From positions 186,001-250,000 of the forward strand of contig CP032507.1 in the NCBI GenBank assembly GCA_008375315.1: DNA of 64,000 bases, given 5' to 3'. A model generated the notes under the pieces. It was not told the DNA's origin and did not search any database. It saw nothing but the letters and a program-made list of their open reading frames with translations. How positions within the stretch are numbered: the first letter of the stretch is position 1; every line of letters begins with the position of its first letter. This document shows positions 43,046 through 52,597 of the stretch, piece by piece. The stretch is from Ectothiorhodospiraceae bacterium BW-2. GTDB taxonomy: Bacteria > Pseudomonadota > Gammaproteobacteria > Thiohalomonadales > Thiohalomonadaceae. Both the position numbers and the translations under genes were made by a program.

Positions 43046-46000
43046 ATGAATATCGCTTATAAACCCATTATCTATCTACTCTGTAGCCAGGATTCTCCAA
43101 CAGTGGAGTCGGCAGCACTCTTTCAGGTGATGAGCATTCGGCCTAATGATAATTCATCTAATAAGTCGGTAAAGCCCTACCAGCTGCTAGATCAGTTGCC
43201 GCTTGAGGAGATGCGGCAGAAGCGAAGTCAGATTGTTGCGATTCTCTATGATTTTGAAGCATGGGAAGGTGATGGCAAAATTGAGACTGCCGTAAAATAT
43301 GATTTTTTTCGTTCTATCTGCCGCAAATTCTTTATTACCGAATTCAAGGGTATCCCTTTTTTTGGTATTGGTGATACAGCTGGGCGTTGGGGACTGACCT
43401 ATGCCGATCTTCAATGTAGTGGAGTAAGTAAACTTAGCGCCAAGTTCTCAGAAGCTATGCGTGATCTTAATGTGGGCTATTTTGATAACCCTTTTCCACA
43501 TCAAATTGAAGCAGAAATGTTCAAAGAGATTCAACCAACACCACCCATTTACACCGAAGATCGACTACGCCGCGCCATCGCTTCCACCCTTGGCTGGGTT
43601 AACGGCACCGTCACTCTTAAGGCAATGAGCAACGGGTTGTCGGGCGCACGGGTCTTTATCGCCTCAGCGCAGGATAAAGCACCGATTCTGATTAAGGTCG
43701 CGCCGTGGCTCACCGCCCAGCAGGAGTATAACGGCTTTCAGTTTGTGATCTCGCCTAAACTCAAAAACTACATCGCCAATATTATTCCCGTAGGCAACAA
43801 TCTTGGACCAATTCTGATTCATGATGATCACAAAGGGGATGACGACACTATACATCTGAATGATCAGCTCGGTGTATTAGCCTACTCCATTGTCGGCTAT
43901 ACCAGTCAAAAGCCCAACATCAAGAGTCTCAAAGAGCTACTGCAACAGGCACAGCACCCAGAAAATCTGCAAACGCGGCTCAAACTCACCTTTAAGCGAC
44001 TTATCGCCCAACTCCATAGCGAAGAGAGTGGCTTAAAGCCACAACAGCAGACACTGTGGGGCTGGCTTGGTGAAGCGCTCCCGATCCCCTATAGCGCCAA
44101 AATCGTTACCGATACCACTAAGCCGATTGTATTGCATAACTACCAAAACGCCCCCTATCGACTCAAACTCGCCAGTGCTGCCCGACTGGCGGAACTGGCA
44201 TGGCACAAAATGTGGCTAGAGCTGCAACAGAACCATAAACAGCCGGTCACACTCGACAGCTTTGTGTTAACCGAACTCGACACTGCAACCCATACCCTAC
44301 GCCTGCGCCACCCCAATCTCGGCTTTCGGATTGAGTGCCGCAGTACTGAGGCGATTAAAGCCGATTTTTGGGTACGGTTAGGGATGCCGGTCACGGTAAC
44401 GGTTCAGTTTGATCGCAGTGCAACCGGTGCACAGGGTTATCGTAAACTAAAGGATAACACTCTCTACCCCCAGCTCTTTAACAGCTACACCGATACCACA
44501 CCAGCGCTGCCCCCGCTTAGCCTCACCTATCCGGCCTATAGTGGCACCATTCATGGCGATCTTAATCTCGACAATATTATCTTTACCCTCAGCGAAGAGG
44601 CGGCCGAAACCAGCGGCGATAGCGGCTGGCTTATCGACTTTGAGAAGAGCCGCAGCGACGGCTTAATTGCCTTTGATTACGCCAAACTGGAGATTGAGCT
44701 GTGGCACCACACCCTGCTCGATGCCCTGCATCCGCTCATGCTGGAACTCGACAGCGAACCACGACAATCGCTGATTACCGAGCTACTAAGCGATATTGAC
44801 AAAAGTGCAGACGATATCCTGCCACGCATTGAGCAGCGACTTAAAGCCTGGGTCGGTGACTGGATTACCCAAAGCCAACACTACCCCCGCTTTACCGAGC
44901 TGCTCAAGATTCACGCCACTATCCGTCAAGCGGCACTGAAGAGCCTCAAGAGCTCAACGCTGCCAACAGAGCTGTCACTGGCTCTGTCTCTCTATGCCTT
45001 TACCGCCATCAAATTCAGACCGGCTAAAGAGAGCGGTAAGCATCGTGAAGGGTTAAAGCAGATTGCCGAACACTACGCACAGCAGTGGCAACTTGGGCAA
45101 AACACCTCCTTGCCTGAAGTGGTGGATACAAATTGGCAGGACAAAATAGCCACACTATGCGAAAACGCCAGCGAGGAGCGGCAATGGCTGGAGTTGGATC
45201 GCACTTTAGTCGCTTTGACACAAAAACCGCTCGACTATGCTATTGCCACACTGCAAGGTTCGGTAACGCCACTTCATTGGGGCGAACAACAGGCGTGGGA
45301 TATCGCTTCAACCGGCTCAGTCGCTAACATCACCCCTATCATCGGCTACCTTTGGCTTCAGGTGAAGCGCCTGCAGCAGAGCGAGAAGAGCATCGTGATT
45401 CCCAAAATCTCCTCCAGCGGCAATAGCTGTGGCACGGTCGATATTCTCGCAGCAGGGGGCTATAGCTTTACCAGCGATGAGGAGGAGATTCGGGAACGAA
45501 TTGAAGCCGATGGCGGTCTCTTCTGCCGCCAGGATGAGGAGCGGGTATTGGTCGATAAGGTGACCATGGCGCGGCGCAAGGCGCTTAATTTAATGAAAGA
45601 CCCCAAGCTCACCTTCGCCTCGATTTTGGCCAAAAAGGTACTGATGGGCTGTAGCCACGCCGTGATCGATATTAAATTAGGACGCGATACCAAACTGATT
45701 CCGACCCACAGTGCCTCAGTGCAACAGATCGAGACGCTGTGTGGTTTAAGCCGTGAACCCCCCAATCCGCTACCACAGATTACACCGGAGCAGTACCGGG
45801 CCGCTATCGATCTGCTACAGCCGTTGCTAACAGCAAACCATCTCTACGCAATAACAGCTAATGAAACAGACAATCATCTGCTAAAACTGGAACCACCGGA
45901 AAATAGCCCAGCTCCTACAACACATCTTCCTCGCCAGTTAAATCTGCTCTTTACCAATGCTGATACCCCTCAGTGTCGCGCTATCGGCCGCAAGCTGATT

Positions 46001-46543
46001 TTAATTCACTTAGAGCGGCTATTAGAGTCAGATACCCCGTTTAGCGATCTCCCCGACAAATGGAAACAGCTCTTTTATCAGCAGCTACCGCAGGCGTTGG
46101 AGATAACCCATCCCGATCAGGCACAACTGAAGCAGGCATGGAGTACGCTCAAAACGCAGCTACCCGAGCTTGAGCAAGATAGCGTTATAGCAGCGCTAAA
46201 GCGCCACCTTGTCGATAATAGACCCTCAGAGAAGTTACTCAACGACGATAACCTGTGCGCCTGTACAATCAATGCAGAGCATGATGGGACGATTACCTCA
46301 ATCGATGCCAATGCTCTGGATCAACTATTTGAACGCCTGAGTGATACCGGCATTCAACACGATCCCGACGTCGGCATCTGGCTGCATAAGCTCCCCACTG
46401 AAGCGTTTTGCAAGGGCGATGCGCTATTAACCCTCTTCTATCGCCCTGATAACCCGTTTAATCCGCAACAGCTCCCTGCCTATCTGCAGCGCTGGCAACA
46501 GCAGGTGATTCTCGTTCACAAAAGGGATAACTCATGCGCTTAA
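43046..46543 (+). CDS. Kinase-like/nucleoside-phosphorylase fusion protein of the CRISPR island
   Basis: A 1,165-residue protein (ATG at 43046; a TTG six codons earlier is also possible). Residues 1-160 are an alpha/beta domain that I do not recognise. About 170-620 resemble the phosphotransferase-type domain called TCAD9: N-G-L-S-G-A-R-V-F near 200, G-T-I-H-G-D-L-N-L-D-N-I-I-F (HGD at 503-505) and W-L-I-D-F-E-K-S. About 765-920 match the thymidine/AMP phosphorylase core: S-S-S-G-N-S-C-G-T-V-D-I-L (near 788), G-G-L-F-C-R-Q, V-D-K-V, and I-L-A-K-K-V-L-M-G-C-S-H-A-V-I-D-I-K-L-G. The final 240 residues are unassigned. It heads the operon running to Cas6-RT-Cas1. A nucleotide-processing or signalling role is likely; the reaction is unknown. 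Confidence 0.75.
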   Translation: MNIAYKPIIYLLCSQDSPTVESAALFQVMSIRPNDNSSNKSVKPYQLLDQLPLEEMRQKRSQIVAILYDFEAWEGDGKIETAVKYDFFRSICRKFFITEFKGIPFFGIGDTAGRWGLTYADLQCSGVSKLSAKFSEAMRDLNVGYFDNPFPHQIEAEMFKEIQPTPPIYTEDRLRRAIASTLGWVNGTVTLKAMSNGLSGARVFIASAQDKAPILIKVAPWLTAQQEYNGFQFVISPKLKNYIANIIPVGNNLGPILIHDDHKGDDDTIHLNDQLGVLAYSIVGYTSQKPNIKSLKELLQQAQHPENLQTRLKLTFKRLIAQLHSEESGLKPQQQTLWGWLGEALPIPYSAKIVTDTTKPIVLHNYQNAPYRLKLASAARLAELAWHKMWLELQQNHKQPVTLDSFVLTELDTATHTLRLRHPNLGFRIECRSTEAIKADFWVRLGMPVTVTVQFDRSATGAQGYRKLKDNTLYPQLFNSYTDTTPALPPLSLTYPAYSGTIHGDLNLDNIIFTLSEEAAETSGDSGWLIDFEKSRSDGLIAFDYAKLEIELWHHTLLDALHPLMLELDSEPRQSLITELLSDIDKSADDILPRIEQRLKAWVGDWITQSQHYPRFTELLKIHATIRQAALKSLKSSTLPTELSLALSLYAFTAIKFRPAKESGKHREGLKQIAEHYAQQWQLGQNTSLPEVVDTNWQDKIATLCENASEERQWLELDRTLVALTQKPLDYAIATLQGSVTPLHWGEQQAWDIASTGSVANITPIIGYLWLQVKRLQQSEKSIVIPKISSSGNSCGTVDILAAGGYSFTSDEEEIRERIEADGGLFCRQDEERVLVDKVTMARRKALNLMKDPKLTFASILAKKVLMGCSHAVIDIKLGRDTKLIPTHSASVQQIETLCGLSREPPNPLPQITPEQYRAAIDLLQPLLTANHLYAITANETDNHLLKLEPPENSPAPTTHLPRQLNLLFTNADTPQCRAIGRKLILIHLERLLESDTPFSDLPDKWKQLFYQQLPQALEITHPDQAQLKQAWSTLKTQLPELEQDSVIAALKRHLVDNRPSEKLLNDDNLCACTINAEHDGTITSIDANALDQLFERLSDTGIQHDPDVGIWLHKLPTEAFCKGDALLTLFYRPDNPFNPQQLPAYLQRWQQQVILVHKRDNSCA

Positions 46544-47412
46544 TGAGCTGGAATATTCAGTGGGCCAAAGGCGCTGATGGTCGGGTCGAGCCGGTGCGGA
46601 TTGCAGACTATCTCACCGCACAACAGCCCGATATCATTGCGCTACAGGAGGTATGCAACAACTATCCTGCTAACACCGGTGACTCGTTTGCCGATCAACC
46701 GGCTTGGTTTGAACAGGCCTTCAGGCAGCAGTCTGGTGCGGTATGGCAGACGCTGTTTAGCCCGGCCACTGACCGTTTTCATCCCGAAAGCGGTCTGCGA
46801 CAGCAGTTTGGGAACCTGATTGCCACCCACTACCCCATCGCGGAGGTGCGCCACCACACCTTGCCCCGCCCCGTTGACGCCGCTCACCCCGGCTCTCCCC
46901 GCGCAGCACTGGAGCTGCTGCTACAGACACCACTTGGCTGGATACGGTTTATCACCACGCATCTGGAGTACTACTCAACCCGGCAGCGCACCGCCCAGGC
47001 GGCCTACCTCTATCGCCTGCATGAAGAGGGGTGTGGCTGGCACCGTGATCCGATTACCCCGCCTAATATCAGTGACACCCCACTACGCACCCTACCGACC
47101 ACCGACCAGACGCTAATTTGCGGCGATCTGAATGCACCACCGGATAACCCCGAAATTATGCAGCTGTTAGCGCCTGCTGAGCTGACTTGTGTCGGACTCT
47201 ATGATGGTTGGCGTCTCACGCATCCTGATCAGCCCCACCCGCCGACACTCGGGTTGAATACTTCCGGCTTTAGTCGTGAACAAGCTTTTTGTGCCGACTA
47301 TCTGCTAGGTAGTCGCTGCACCCTCAACCGAATTGAATCCTTCACTGTTGATGATCAGGTGACTTTCTCAGATCATCAACCTCTTATTATCGACTTTAAG
47401 GAACCCACCTGA
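46534..47412 (+). CDS. Endonuclease/exonuclease/phosphatase (EEP) family protein
   Basis: A 292-residue EEP-fold enzyme with M-S-W-N-I-Q-W-A-K-G (Asn), I-A-L-Q-E-V (Glu metal ligand, near 38), T-T-H-L-E-Y, C-G-D-L-N-A-P-P-D (near 193) and S-D-H-Q-P-L (catalytic His, near 280). All catalytic residues are present. The fold covers AP endonucleases, phosphodiesterases and phosphatases. The ATG overlaps the preceding gene by 10 bases and the stop overlaps the cas10 start, so it is embedded in the effector operon. A role in cyclic oligoadenylate or nucleotide turnover is an inference worth testing. Confidence 0.85.
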   Translation: MRLMSWNIQWAKGADGRVEPVRIADYLTAQQPDIIALQEVCNNYPANTGDSFADQPAWFEQAFRQQSGAVWQTLFSPATDRFHPESGLRQQFGNLIATHYPIAEVRHHTLPRPVDAAHPGSPRAALELLLQTPLGWIRFITTHLEYYSTRQRTAQAAYLYRLHEEGCGWHRDPITPPNISDTPLRTLPTTDQTLICGDLNAPPDNPEIMQLLAPAELTCVGLYDGWRLTHPDQPHPPTLGLNTSGFSREQAFCADYLLGSRCTLNRIESFTVDDQVTFSDHQPLIIDFKEPT

Positions 47413-48983
47413 TGAGTTTTACCACCGCTTATGCCTTTGAGGCAAAGGAGATTCAGGGCTATATCCTCGACCGAACCCGAATGCGGGAGATGGTCGGCGC
47501 CAGTGGCATTATCGATTCGCTCTGCAACGCCCCCCTTGATCAGGCTCTTGACGCACTTAACCTGACCGAAAACAGCGACTACCAGTTCTGCCGTCGAGGT
47601 GGCGGCGGCTTTACCCTGCTGTTTCGTGAGAAAAATCAGGCGAGCGCCCTGCGTGATCTGATAAGCCTGATTGTGCCGCACTACGCTCCCCACCTTCCCT
47701 TCGTTCATGCCGTAGCCAGTGCGGCATCATCGCTAGAGGCGATTGAAGATGCGCTAAAACAGTTAAAAGTAGCCGAGCAACAACCCCAAGTTGACCTACC
47801 GCTTGCCGGCCCGTTAACCGAACGATCACGCCGTACCGGTCTGCCGGCAGTGGCACAACAGCACGGTGAGTATGTTGATGCAGCTGCCAGAACCAAACAG
47901 CGGTTCGCTATAAAAGATGACACACTTGCAGCCAAATTTTTAACTCAGGAGCAGCTTAACCATTACCGCTGGCCGGTCGATCTCAATCCCAAAGAGTTTA
48001 ACGATAAAAGCGATCCAACAGACCGCCCCACCTTCCCCTATCTTGACGGCGCGGTACGCTATCTGGCGATTATCCATATCGATGGCAACGGTTTTGGTCA
48101 GGCGCTTAAATCCCTACGCGATGCGATTAAACAACGCGCTGATTATGCCGAAATTGAGTATGCCTTCTCACAAACCATTAATGAAATAGGCCAAACAGCG
48201 GCGCAACAAGCAACCACCCAAATACTCATTCCTGCGGCGCAAGATGGAGCTCTCCCCGCTCGTCCCCTGCTTCTCGGCGGTGACGATCTCACTCTGCTGG
48301 TTCGTGGCGATGTGGCACTGCCGTTTGCCACCGCCTTTATTGAAGCGTTTGAACGAGAGTCACAGCAGCAGCTACGCGATTTAAGTGAACTTTACACTAT
48401 CCCCCTGCCCGATGGGTTTACCGCCTGCGGTGGTATCGCCTACATTGGTGCCAAGCAGCCGTTTTATCGCGCCTACCACCTGACGGAGAAGCTGTGTGAT
48501 CGCGCCAAAACCCAGGCTAAAGCCGTTATCGCTCAAAATGGTGACAGGGTGCCTTCTGCCATCGCCTTCGATCGGATTACCAATCTAATGGAACAGGGAT
48601 CTGGTAGAGCTGACTTAACCCTTGCCGGTGCCGTATATGCCACCGATACCCACATCAAAGGACTCCCGCCTCTCAATAACCTGCTCTCACTGCAGCGCGA
48701 AGTCGCTCAAGAGAGTGGTGAGTTACAGGGCTTAGTCAAAAAGCTCCACACCCAGTTAAGCCAGCAAAGTGGTGATGTTGCCCTCTATCGCCGCTGGCGT
48801 GAAACCCATTCCAAAGGTTGCGCAACGCTTGATAATCATCTGCACGCATTAGGTTCTGCCGATACCGATCGCCCTGTTGTTCGCTGCGCCCAGCAATATT
48901 TTAGCCCCTTAGGCGATGTTAAAAACCTGATCATGGTCCATAACCACCACGGAGAGAGCCACGATGCCGACACTCAAAATTGA
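47412..48983 (+). CDS. cas10: Cas10, short type III form with intact GGDD palm
   Basis: A 523-residue Cas10. The cyclase palm has I-H-I-D-G-N-G-F-G (first metal site, near 220) and L-L-L-G-G-D-D-L-T-L-L (GGDD at 289-292). An N-terminal E-I-Q-G-Y-I-L and G-A-S-G-I-I-D are typical of the Cmr2-like palm. There is no N-terminal HD nuclease domain; usual Cas10 has 700 or more residues. It should therefore make cyclic oligoadenylate but not cut single-stranded DNA itself. The two CARF genes at 20-22 kb are possible receivers. It overlaps its neighbours. Confidence 0.88.
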   Translation: MSFTTAYAFEAKEIQGYILDRTRMREMVGASGIIDSLCNAPLDQALDALNLTENSDYQFCRRGGGGFTLLFREKNQASALRDLISLIVPHYAPHLPFVHAVASAASSLEAIEDALKQLKVAEQQPQVDLPLAGPLTERSRRTGLPAVAQQHGEYVDAAARTKQRFAIKDDTLAAKFLTQEQLNHYRWPVDLNPKEFNDKSDPTDRPTFPYLDGAVRYLAIIHIDGNGFGQALKSLRDAIKQRADYAEIEYAFSQTINEIGQTAAQQATTQILIPAAQDGALPARPLLLGGDDLTLLVRGDVALPFATAFIEAFERESQQQLRDLSELYTIPLPDGFTACGGIAYIGAKQPFYRAYHLTEKLCDRAKTQAKAVIAQNGDRVPSAIAFDRITNLMEQGSGRADLTLAGAVYATDTHIKGLPPLNNLLSLQREVAQESGELQGLVKKLHTQLSQQSGDVALYRRWRETHSKGCATLDNHLHALGSADTDRPVVRCAQQYFSPLGDVKNLIMVHNHHGESHDADTQN

Positions 48984-49629
48984 ACTACTCGACTACAGCC
49001 TGCCCGGCAGCGGCAAAGGTGACTCTGCTGACTTTGATGAGACAGTCAGACGCGATAGTGATGGCCTGCCGCTAATTGCCGGTAAACACCTTAAAGGGTT
49101 AATCCGTCAGGCGCTGCGCTGTGGCAGTGAGTGGGGCTGGCTACCGACCATTGCGGATAGCTATCAACAACCGGATGAGCAGAACAGGCCGCTTGACTGG
49201 AGCCGATTACTATTTGGCGCCTCGCTGCTCGAAGATGGTCGCAACCAGAGTGACACCCATATTGATGAGAGCGAACGCGGCATGACTGCCGATGAGGGCT
49301 ACGCCGGCCGACTCCATATTAGTAACGCCCTGCTGCCTCAGGCGGTTGCCGACCATCTACGCAATCACCCGGAACAACAATCACTGCTGTTTGTCCCTAT
49401 CGGCAGTAACCGCATTAATGAGTATGGTGCTACCGTAGAACATAGTCGCCGCCGGATTGAGGTGGTCATCCCCCTCACCTTCTACGCCACCCTCACCCCG
49501 ACCGATGAGCTTCCTACTAACTGGCAAGCGGTGATTCAAACGGTGCTACCCCTGATTAGTGCCATCGGCAAACAGCGACGACGCGGCTATGGGCGTGCTC
49601 AACTGACTTTGCTCACTGAAGGAGTCTGA
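48964..49629 (+). CDS. RAMP protein, Csm3-like (Cas7 group)
   Basis: A 221-residue single-RAMP protein. D-F-D-E-T-V-R-R-D-S-D-G-L-P-L-I-A-G-K-H-L-K-G-L-I-R in two parts: the loop with acidic residues (about 21-30, candidate target-cleaving Asp) and the conserved K-H-L-K-G-L-I-R helix. The C-terminal glycine-rich loop is I-G-K-Q-R-R-R-G-Y-G-R. It forms a backbone subunit on crRNA in type III effectors. It overlaps the cas10 end by 20 bases and is followed 2 bases later by csx10. Confidence 0.82.
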   Translation: MPTLKIELLDYSLPGSGKGDSADFDETVRRDSDGLPLIAGKHLKGLIRQALRCGSEWGWLPTIADSYQQPDEQNRPLDWSRLLFGASLLEDGRNQSDTHIDESERGMTADEGYAGRLHISNALLPQAVADHLRNHPEQQSLLFVPIGSNRINEYGATVEHSRRRIEVVIPLTFYATLTPTDELPTNWQAVIQTVLPLISAIGKQRRRGYGRAQLTLLTEGV

Positions 49630-49631
49630 AG

Positions 49632-51176
49632 ATGCTAATTTATCAATGCCACCTCACTTTAACCCTTGTTGATGATTTGGTACTTAGCGCCCATAGTGGC
49701 TCTCAGGCGGAGCACCACTGTCTTGACACCATTCCCGGTGCCAATCTGCTCGGTATTGCTGCCGCCAGACTCTATCGGGACAGCACTATTAACCGGGAAG
49801 AGCAGATATGGCTGTTTCAGTCGGGCCGGTGTCGCTTTGGTTATGGCCATTTAATGCTTGATGATCATCAGTGCGCCGAACCGACCTCTTGCTCATTTCA
49901 TTATGTTAAGCGCGACGGCAATCCATTAGATAACAGAACGGCACTTATCGGTCAGCAGTTAAGGGATTGCGCCGATGCCCGTTTCCAACCAGAGGATGGC
50001 GTTCAGCTTAAATCGCTGCCGGTGACCCTGATTGATCCGCGTAACGGTGTCATTAGCGAACCCAAACAGAGTATGGATCAAAAGACGGCAATTAATCCTA
50101 ATAATGATCGCGCCGCCGATGGCAAACTGTTTAACTACCGCTATCTGCTGGCCGGTCAACGATTCCGCGCCACACTGACCATTAGCTGTGATAATGAAAA
50201 TGAGTGGCAGCAGCGCCAACCTCTGCTGGACAAACTCCACCAGGCACTACAGGGAACCAAACAGTTCGGTAAAAGCCGCAGTAGCGAGTATGGGCGGGTT
50301 GAAGTTACTGTAGGTTCATGGTCTCCTCTGCCCTCCTCCCAAAACAGTGACACCGTAGAGACCCTATCACTCCGCCTGCTGGCCGATATGGCCGCCTTTG
50401 ATGCGTACGGTAACCCGACTTTCACCCCACAACCAGAGGAGATTGGTCTGCCCAAAGGCGATTTAATACCTGAACAGAGTTTTATCACCCAGCGCCGCTA
50501 CAGCCCCTACAACGGCTATTTAAGAAGTCGTGATACCGAGCGACAAGTGATTGAGCGCGGCTCGCTACTGACATTCCGTTTTAGCGAACCACAATCACAG
50601 GCGACATTAGAACCCTTACTGGCTCAGGGACTGGGTGCCTATCGGCGTGATGGTCTCGGCGAAGCCAGTTTAACTCCGTTGCCACTGTCACAATGGCAAG
50701 GAGAAGTCACTGCGTCACAAGCTGTGCTGACATTAGCTCGCCCGAAGGGTGATTCAACCGCCAATCACGCTCTGATTGAGTGGCTAAAACATCAACCGAC
50801 CGCTGCCAATCGTTATGACGACAGCAAGGTTCGTCGCCGACTTAGCGCCCTGCGCGATCTCTATCTGCAAATTAAGGCGTTTCATGGTCAACCGCCTGAG
50901 AGTGAGTTTGGACCCGGTCGCAGTCAGTGGTCGATGGTGCAAAATAGACTCAAAGAGGGAACCGACCGAAATGGAATAGCTAACATGCTTGAGAACGAAC
51001 TTAAAGATGAGTTCTGGACGCTGGAAGCGTTACGCAGCGACGAAACAATCACCTTCAAAAGCTGGCTATTGGATGAAATACGCACCTCAGAACTGAACCT
51101 AACCGAACTGGCTCTGCTCGCGAAAGGAGCCAAAGAGGAGCGCAATCGTGCCGTAGCTCAAAAGGAGAAAAGTTGA
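49632..51176 (+). CDS. csx10: Csx10-like RAMP protein (type III-D signature)
   Basis: A 514-residue RAMP of the Cas5-like group. The N-terminal half shows I-P-G-A-N-L-L-G-I-A-A-A-R-L-Y near residue 34 and the G-loop F-G-K-S-R-S-S-E-Y-G-R (near 213). A second RAMP-like half has G-L-G-A-Y-R-R-D-G-L-G-E-A (near 334). The last 120 residues are helical. Csx10 binds the 5' handle of crRNA in III-D systems. The stop overlaps the next ATG (TGATG). Confidence 0.75.
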   Translation: MLIYQCHLTLTLVDDLVLSAHSGSQAEHHCLDTIPGANLLGIAAARLYRDSTINREEQIWLFQSGRCRFGYGHLMLDDHQCAEPTSCSFHYVKRDGNPLDNRTALIGQQLRDCADARFQPEDGVQLKSLPVTLIDPRNGVISEPKQSMDQKTAINPNNDRAADGKLFNYRYLLAGQRFRATLTISCDNENEWQQRQPLLDKLHQALQGTKQFGKSRSSEYGRVEVTVGSWSPLPSSQNSDTVETLSLRLLADMAAFDAYGNPTFTPQPEEIGLPKGDLIPEQSFITQRRYSPYNGYLRSRDTERQVIERGSLLTFRFSEPQSQATLEPLLAQGLGAYRRDGLGEASLTPLPLSQWQGEVTASQAVLTLARPKGDSTANHALIEWLKHQPTAANRYDDSKVRRRLSALRDLYLQIKAFHGQPPESEFGPGRSQWSMVQNRLKEGTDRNGIANMLENELKDEFWTLEALRSDETITFKSWLLDEIRTSELNLTELALLAKGAKEERNRAVAQKEKS

Positions 51177-52597
51177 TGTTTACTACCACCACCTCACAAC
51201 TCAAGATCGCCCGTCTGGTATTGGAAGCCGCTACACCGCTATCGATTGGCTCAGGGGAGTATGACCCGCTCTACGATACGCCGTTGATGCACGATGCTAA
51301 CGGTCTGCCCACTATTCCAGCTACCGCCCTGACCGGAGTGCTGCGCCGGGCAGTGGCCGAGATAAGTGGAGATAGTCACTGTGAAGAGCGACTATTTGGC
51401 AGTGATGAGACCCCCTCGCCACTGCGGCTGTCTTTTGGCCATATTCATAACCATCAAAACAGAGCCGTTGATGGGTTGCTATTGCGCAGCGAAATCGAAC
51501 ATGATCCCATATTAAAACCGCTGTTAAGCTCCACCCCGGCAGTTCGTGAACGCAATCGCCTCAGCGAAAAAGGCGTAGTCGACGATCGTGGCAAATTTGA
51601 TCGCAATATCACTCCGGCTGGTCACCGCTTTACGCTACAACTGACGCTTGCTTACAAACCTGAAGAGAGTGATCAGATTAACGCTGACTGGCAACAGCTA
51701 CAACAAGCGGTGCAGTCGGCAGCACTGCGTATTGGCGGTGCCAGTCGCAGTGGTCTGGGCGCACTCAAGCTGCATCAATGGCGCGAACTGACGCTCGATT
51801 TAACCCAAAAAACCGGTCGGAACCTCTTTACTCAACTCTCGCCGCGTTTAAGTGATACCTTCTCGCAGGCCAAAATAGTCCCGCCCTCTGATACCTCACA
51901 CTTACCCCAGTCGTGGCAGCAATTGACCCTGGTTCTGCAACCGATATCCACCTGGCGTACCGGTCATGGCGGTAAGTCATTAACTGATGCTGAAACCCGC
52001 GCCGATGGTAAAACTAAAGACCCCGATATGTTGCCTCTAACCGAGCAGATCGTAATCTGGCAAGGAGATCGGGCAACACTGCAATCGCACCTGCTCTTCC
52101 CCGGTAGCAGCATTAAAGGGGCGATAAAAAGCCGGTTTGAGTTCCACTACCGCTGCCAGTTGCTTAATAGTGAATTAACCGAAGAGGAACAAAATGCCCA
52201 TGCTACTCAAACAATGCAGCAACTATTTGGCGCGATAGAAGATGACAATGGAGCACAGTTTGCCACTGCCGGTCAGCTCATTATTGATGACTGCTATATG
52301 GCTGAGCCCGAAAAAGAGCAGGTACAAAACCAAATCCATAACAGCATCGACCGCTATACCCAAGGGGGACGCCACGGGGCGCTGTTTACTGAACAATTAG
52401 TTAAAGAGAAATTAACTATCAACCTGATCATCACCTGTAAGCTGGATGAAGCGGCACAAAACGCCCTTAATGCAACTTTTGATGATCTAAAGCAGGGTCG
52501 GTTGGCACTTGGGGCGAGCAGTGGTCGCGGTCATGGCTATTTTCTGGAAACAGAGACAGAGGAAGAAGGAGATACCCCCCATGCAACAACTGATTGA
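51176..52597 (+). CDS. Double RAMP protein (two Csm3-like domains)
   Basis: A 473-residue protein (ATG at 51176 with AAAGGAG upstream). First domain: L-P-T-I-P-A-T-A-L-T-G-V-L-R-R near 46 and G-G-A-S-R-S-G-L-G near 190. Second domain: F-P-G-S-S-I-K-G-A-I-K-S-R-F near 312 and G-A-S-S-G-R-G-H-G near 448. Fused Cas7-like subunits are known in III-D and III-E systems and reduce the number of separate backbone genes. Acidic loops ahead of each helix (Y-D-P-L-Y-D-T-P; K-D-P-D-M-L-P-L) may be target-cleavage sites. Its 3' end overlaps csx19. Confidence 0.8.
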   Translation: MFTTTTSQLKIARLVLEAATPLSIGSGEYDPLYDTPLMHDANGLPTIPATALTGVLRRAVAEISGDSHCEERLFGSDETPSPLRLSFGHIHNHQNRAVDGLLLRSEIEHDPILKPLLSSTPAVRERNRLSEKGVVDDRGKFDRNITPAGHRFTLQLTLAYKPEESDQINADWQQLQQAVQSAALRIGGASRSGLGALKLHQWRELTLDLTQKTGRNLFTQLSPRLSDTFSQAKIVPPSDTSHLPQSWQQLTLVLQPISTWRTGHGGKSLTDAETRADGKTKDPDMLPLTEQIVIWQGDRATLQSHLLFPGSSIKGAIKSRFEFHYRCQLLNSELTEEEQNAHATQTMQQLFGAIEDDNGAQFATAGQLIIDDCYMAEPEKEQVQNQIHNSIDRYTQGGRHGALFTEQLVKEKLTINLIITCKLDEAAQNALNATFDDLKQGRLALGASSGRGHGYFLETETEEEGDTPHATTD

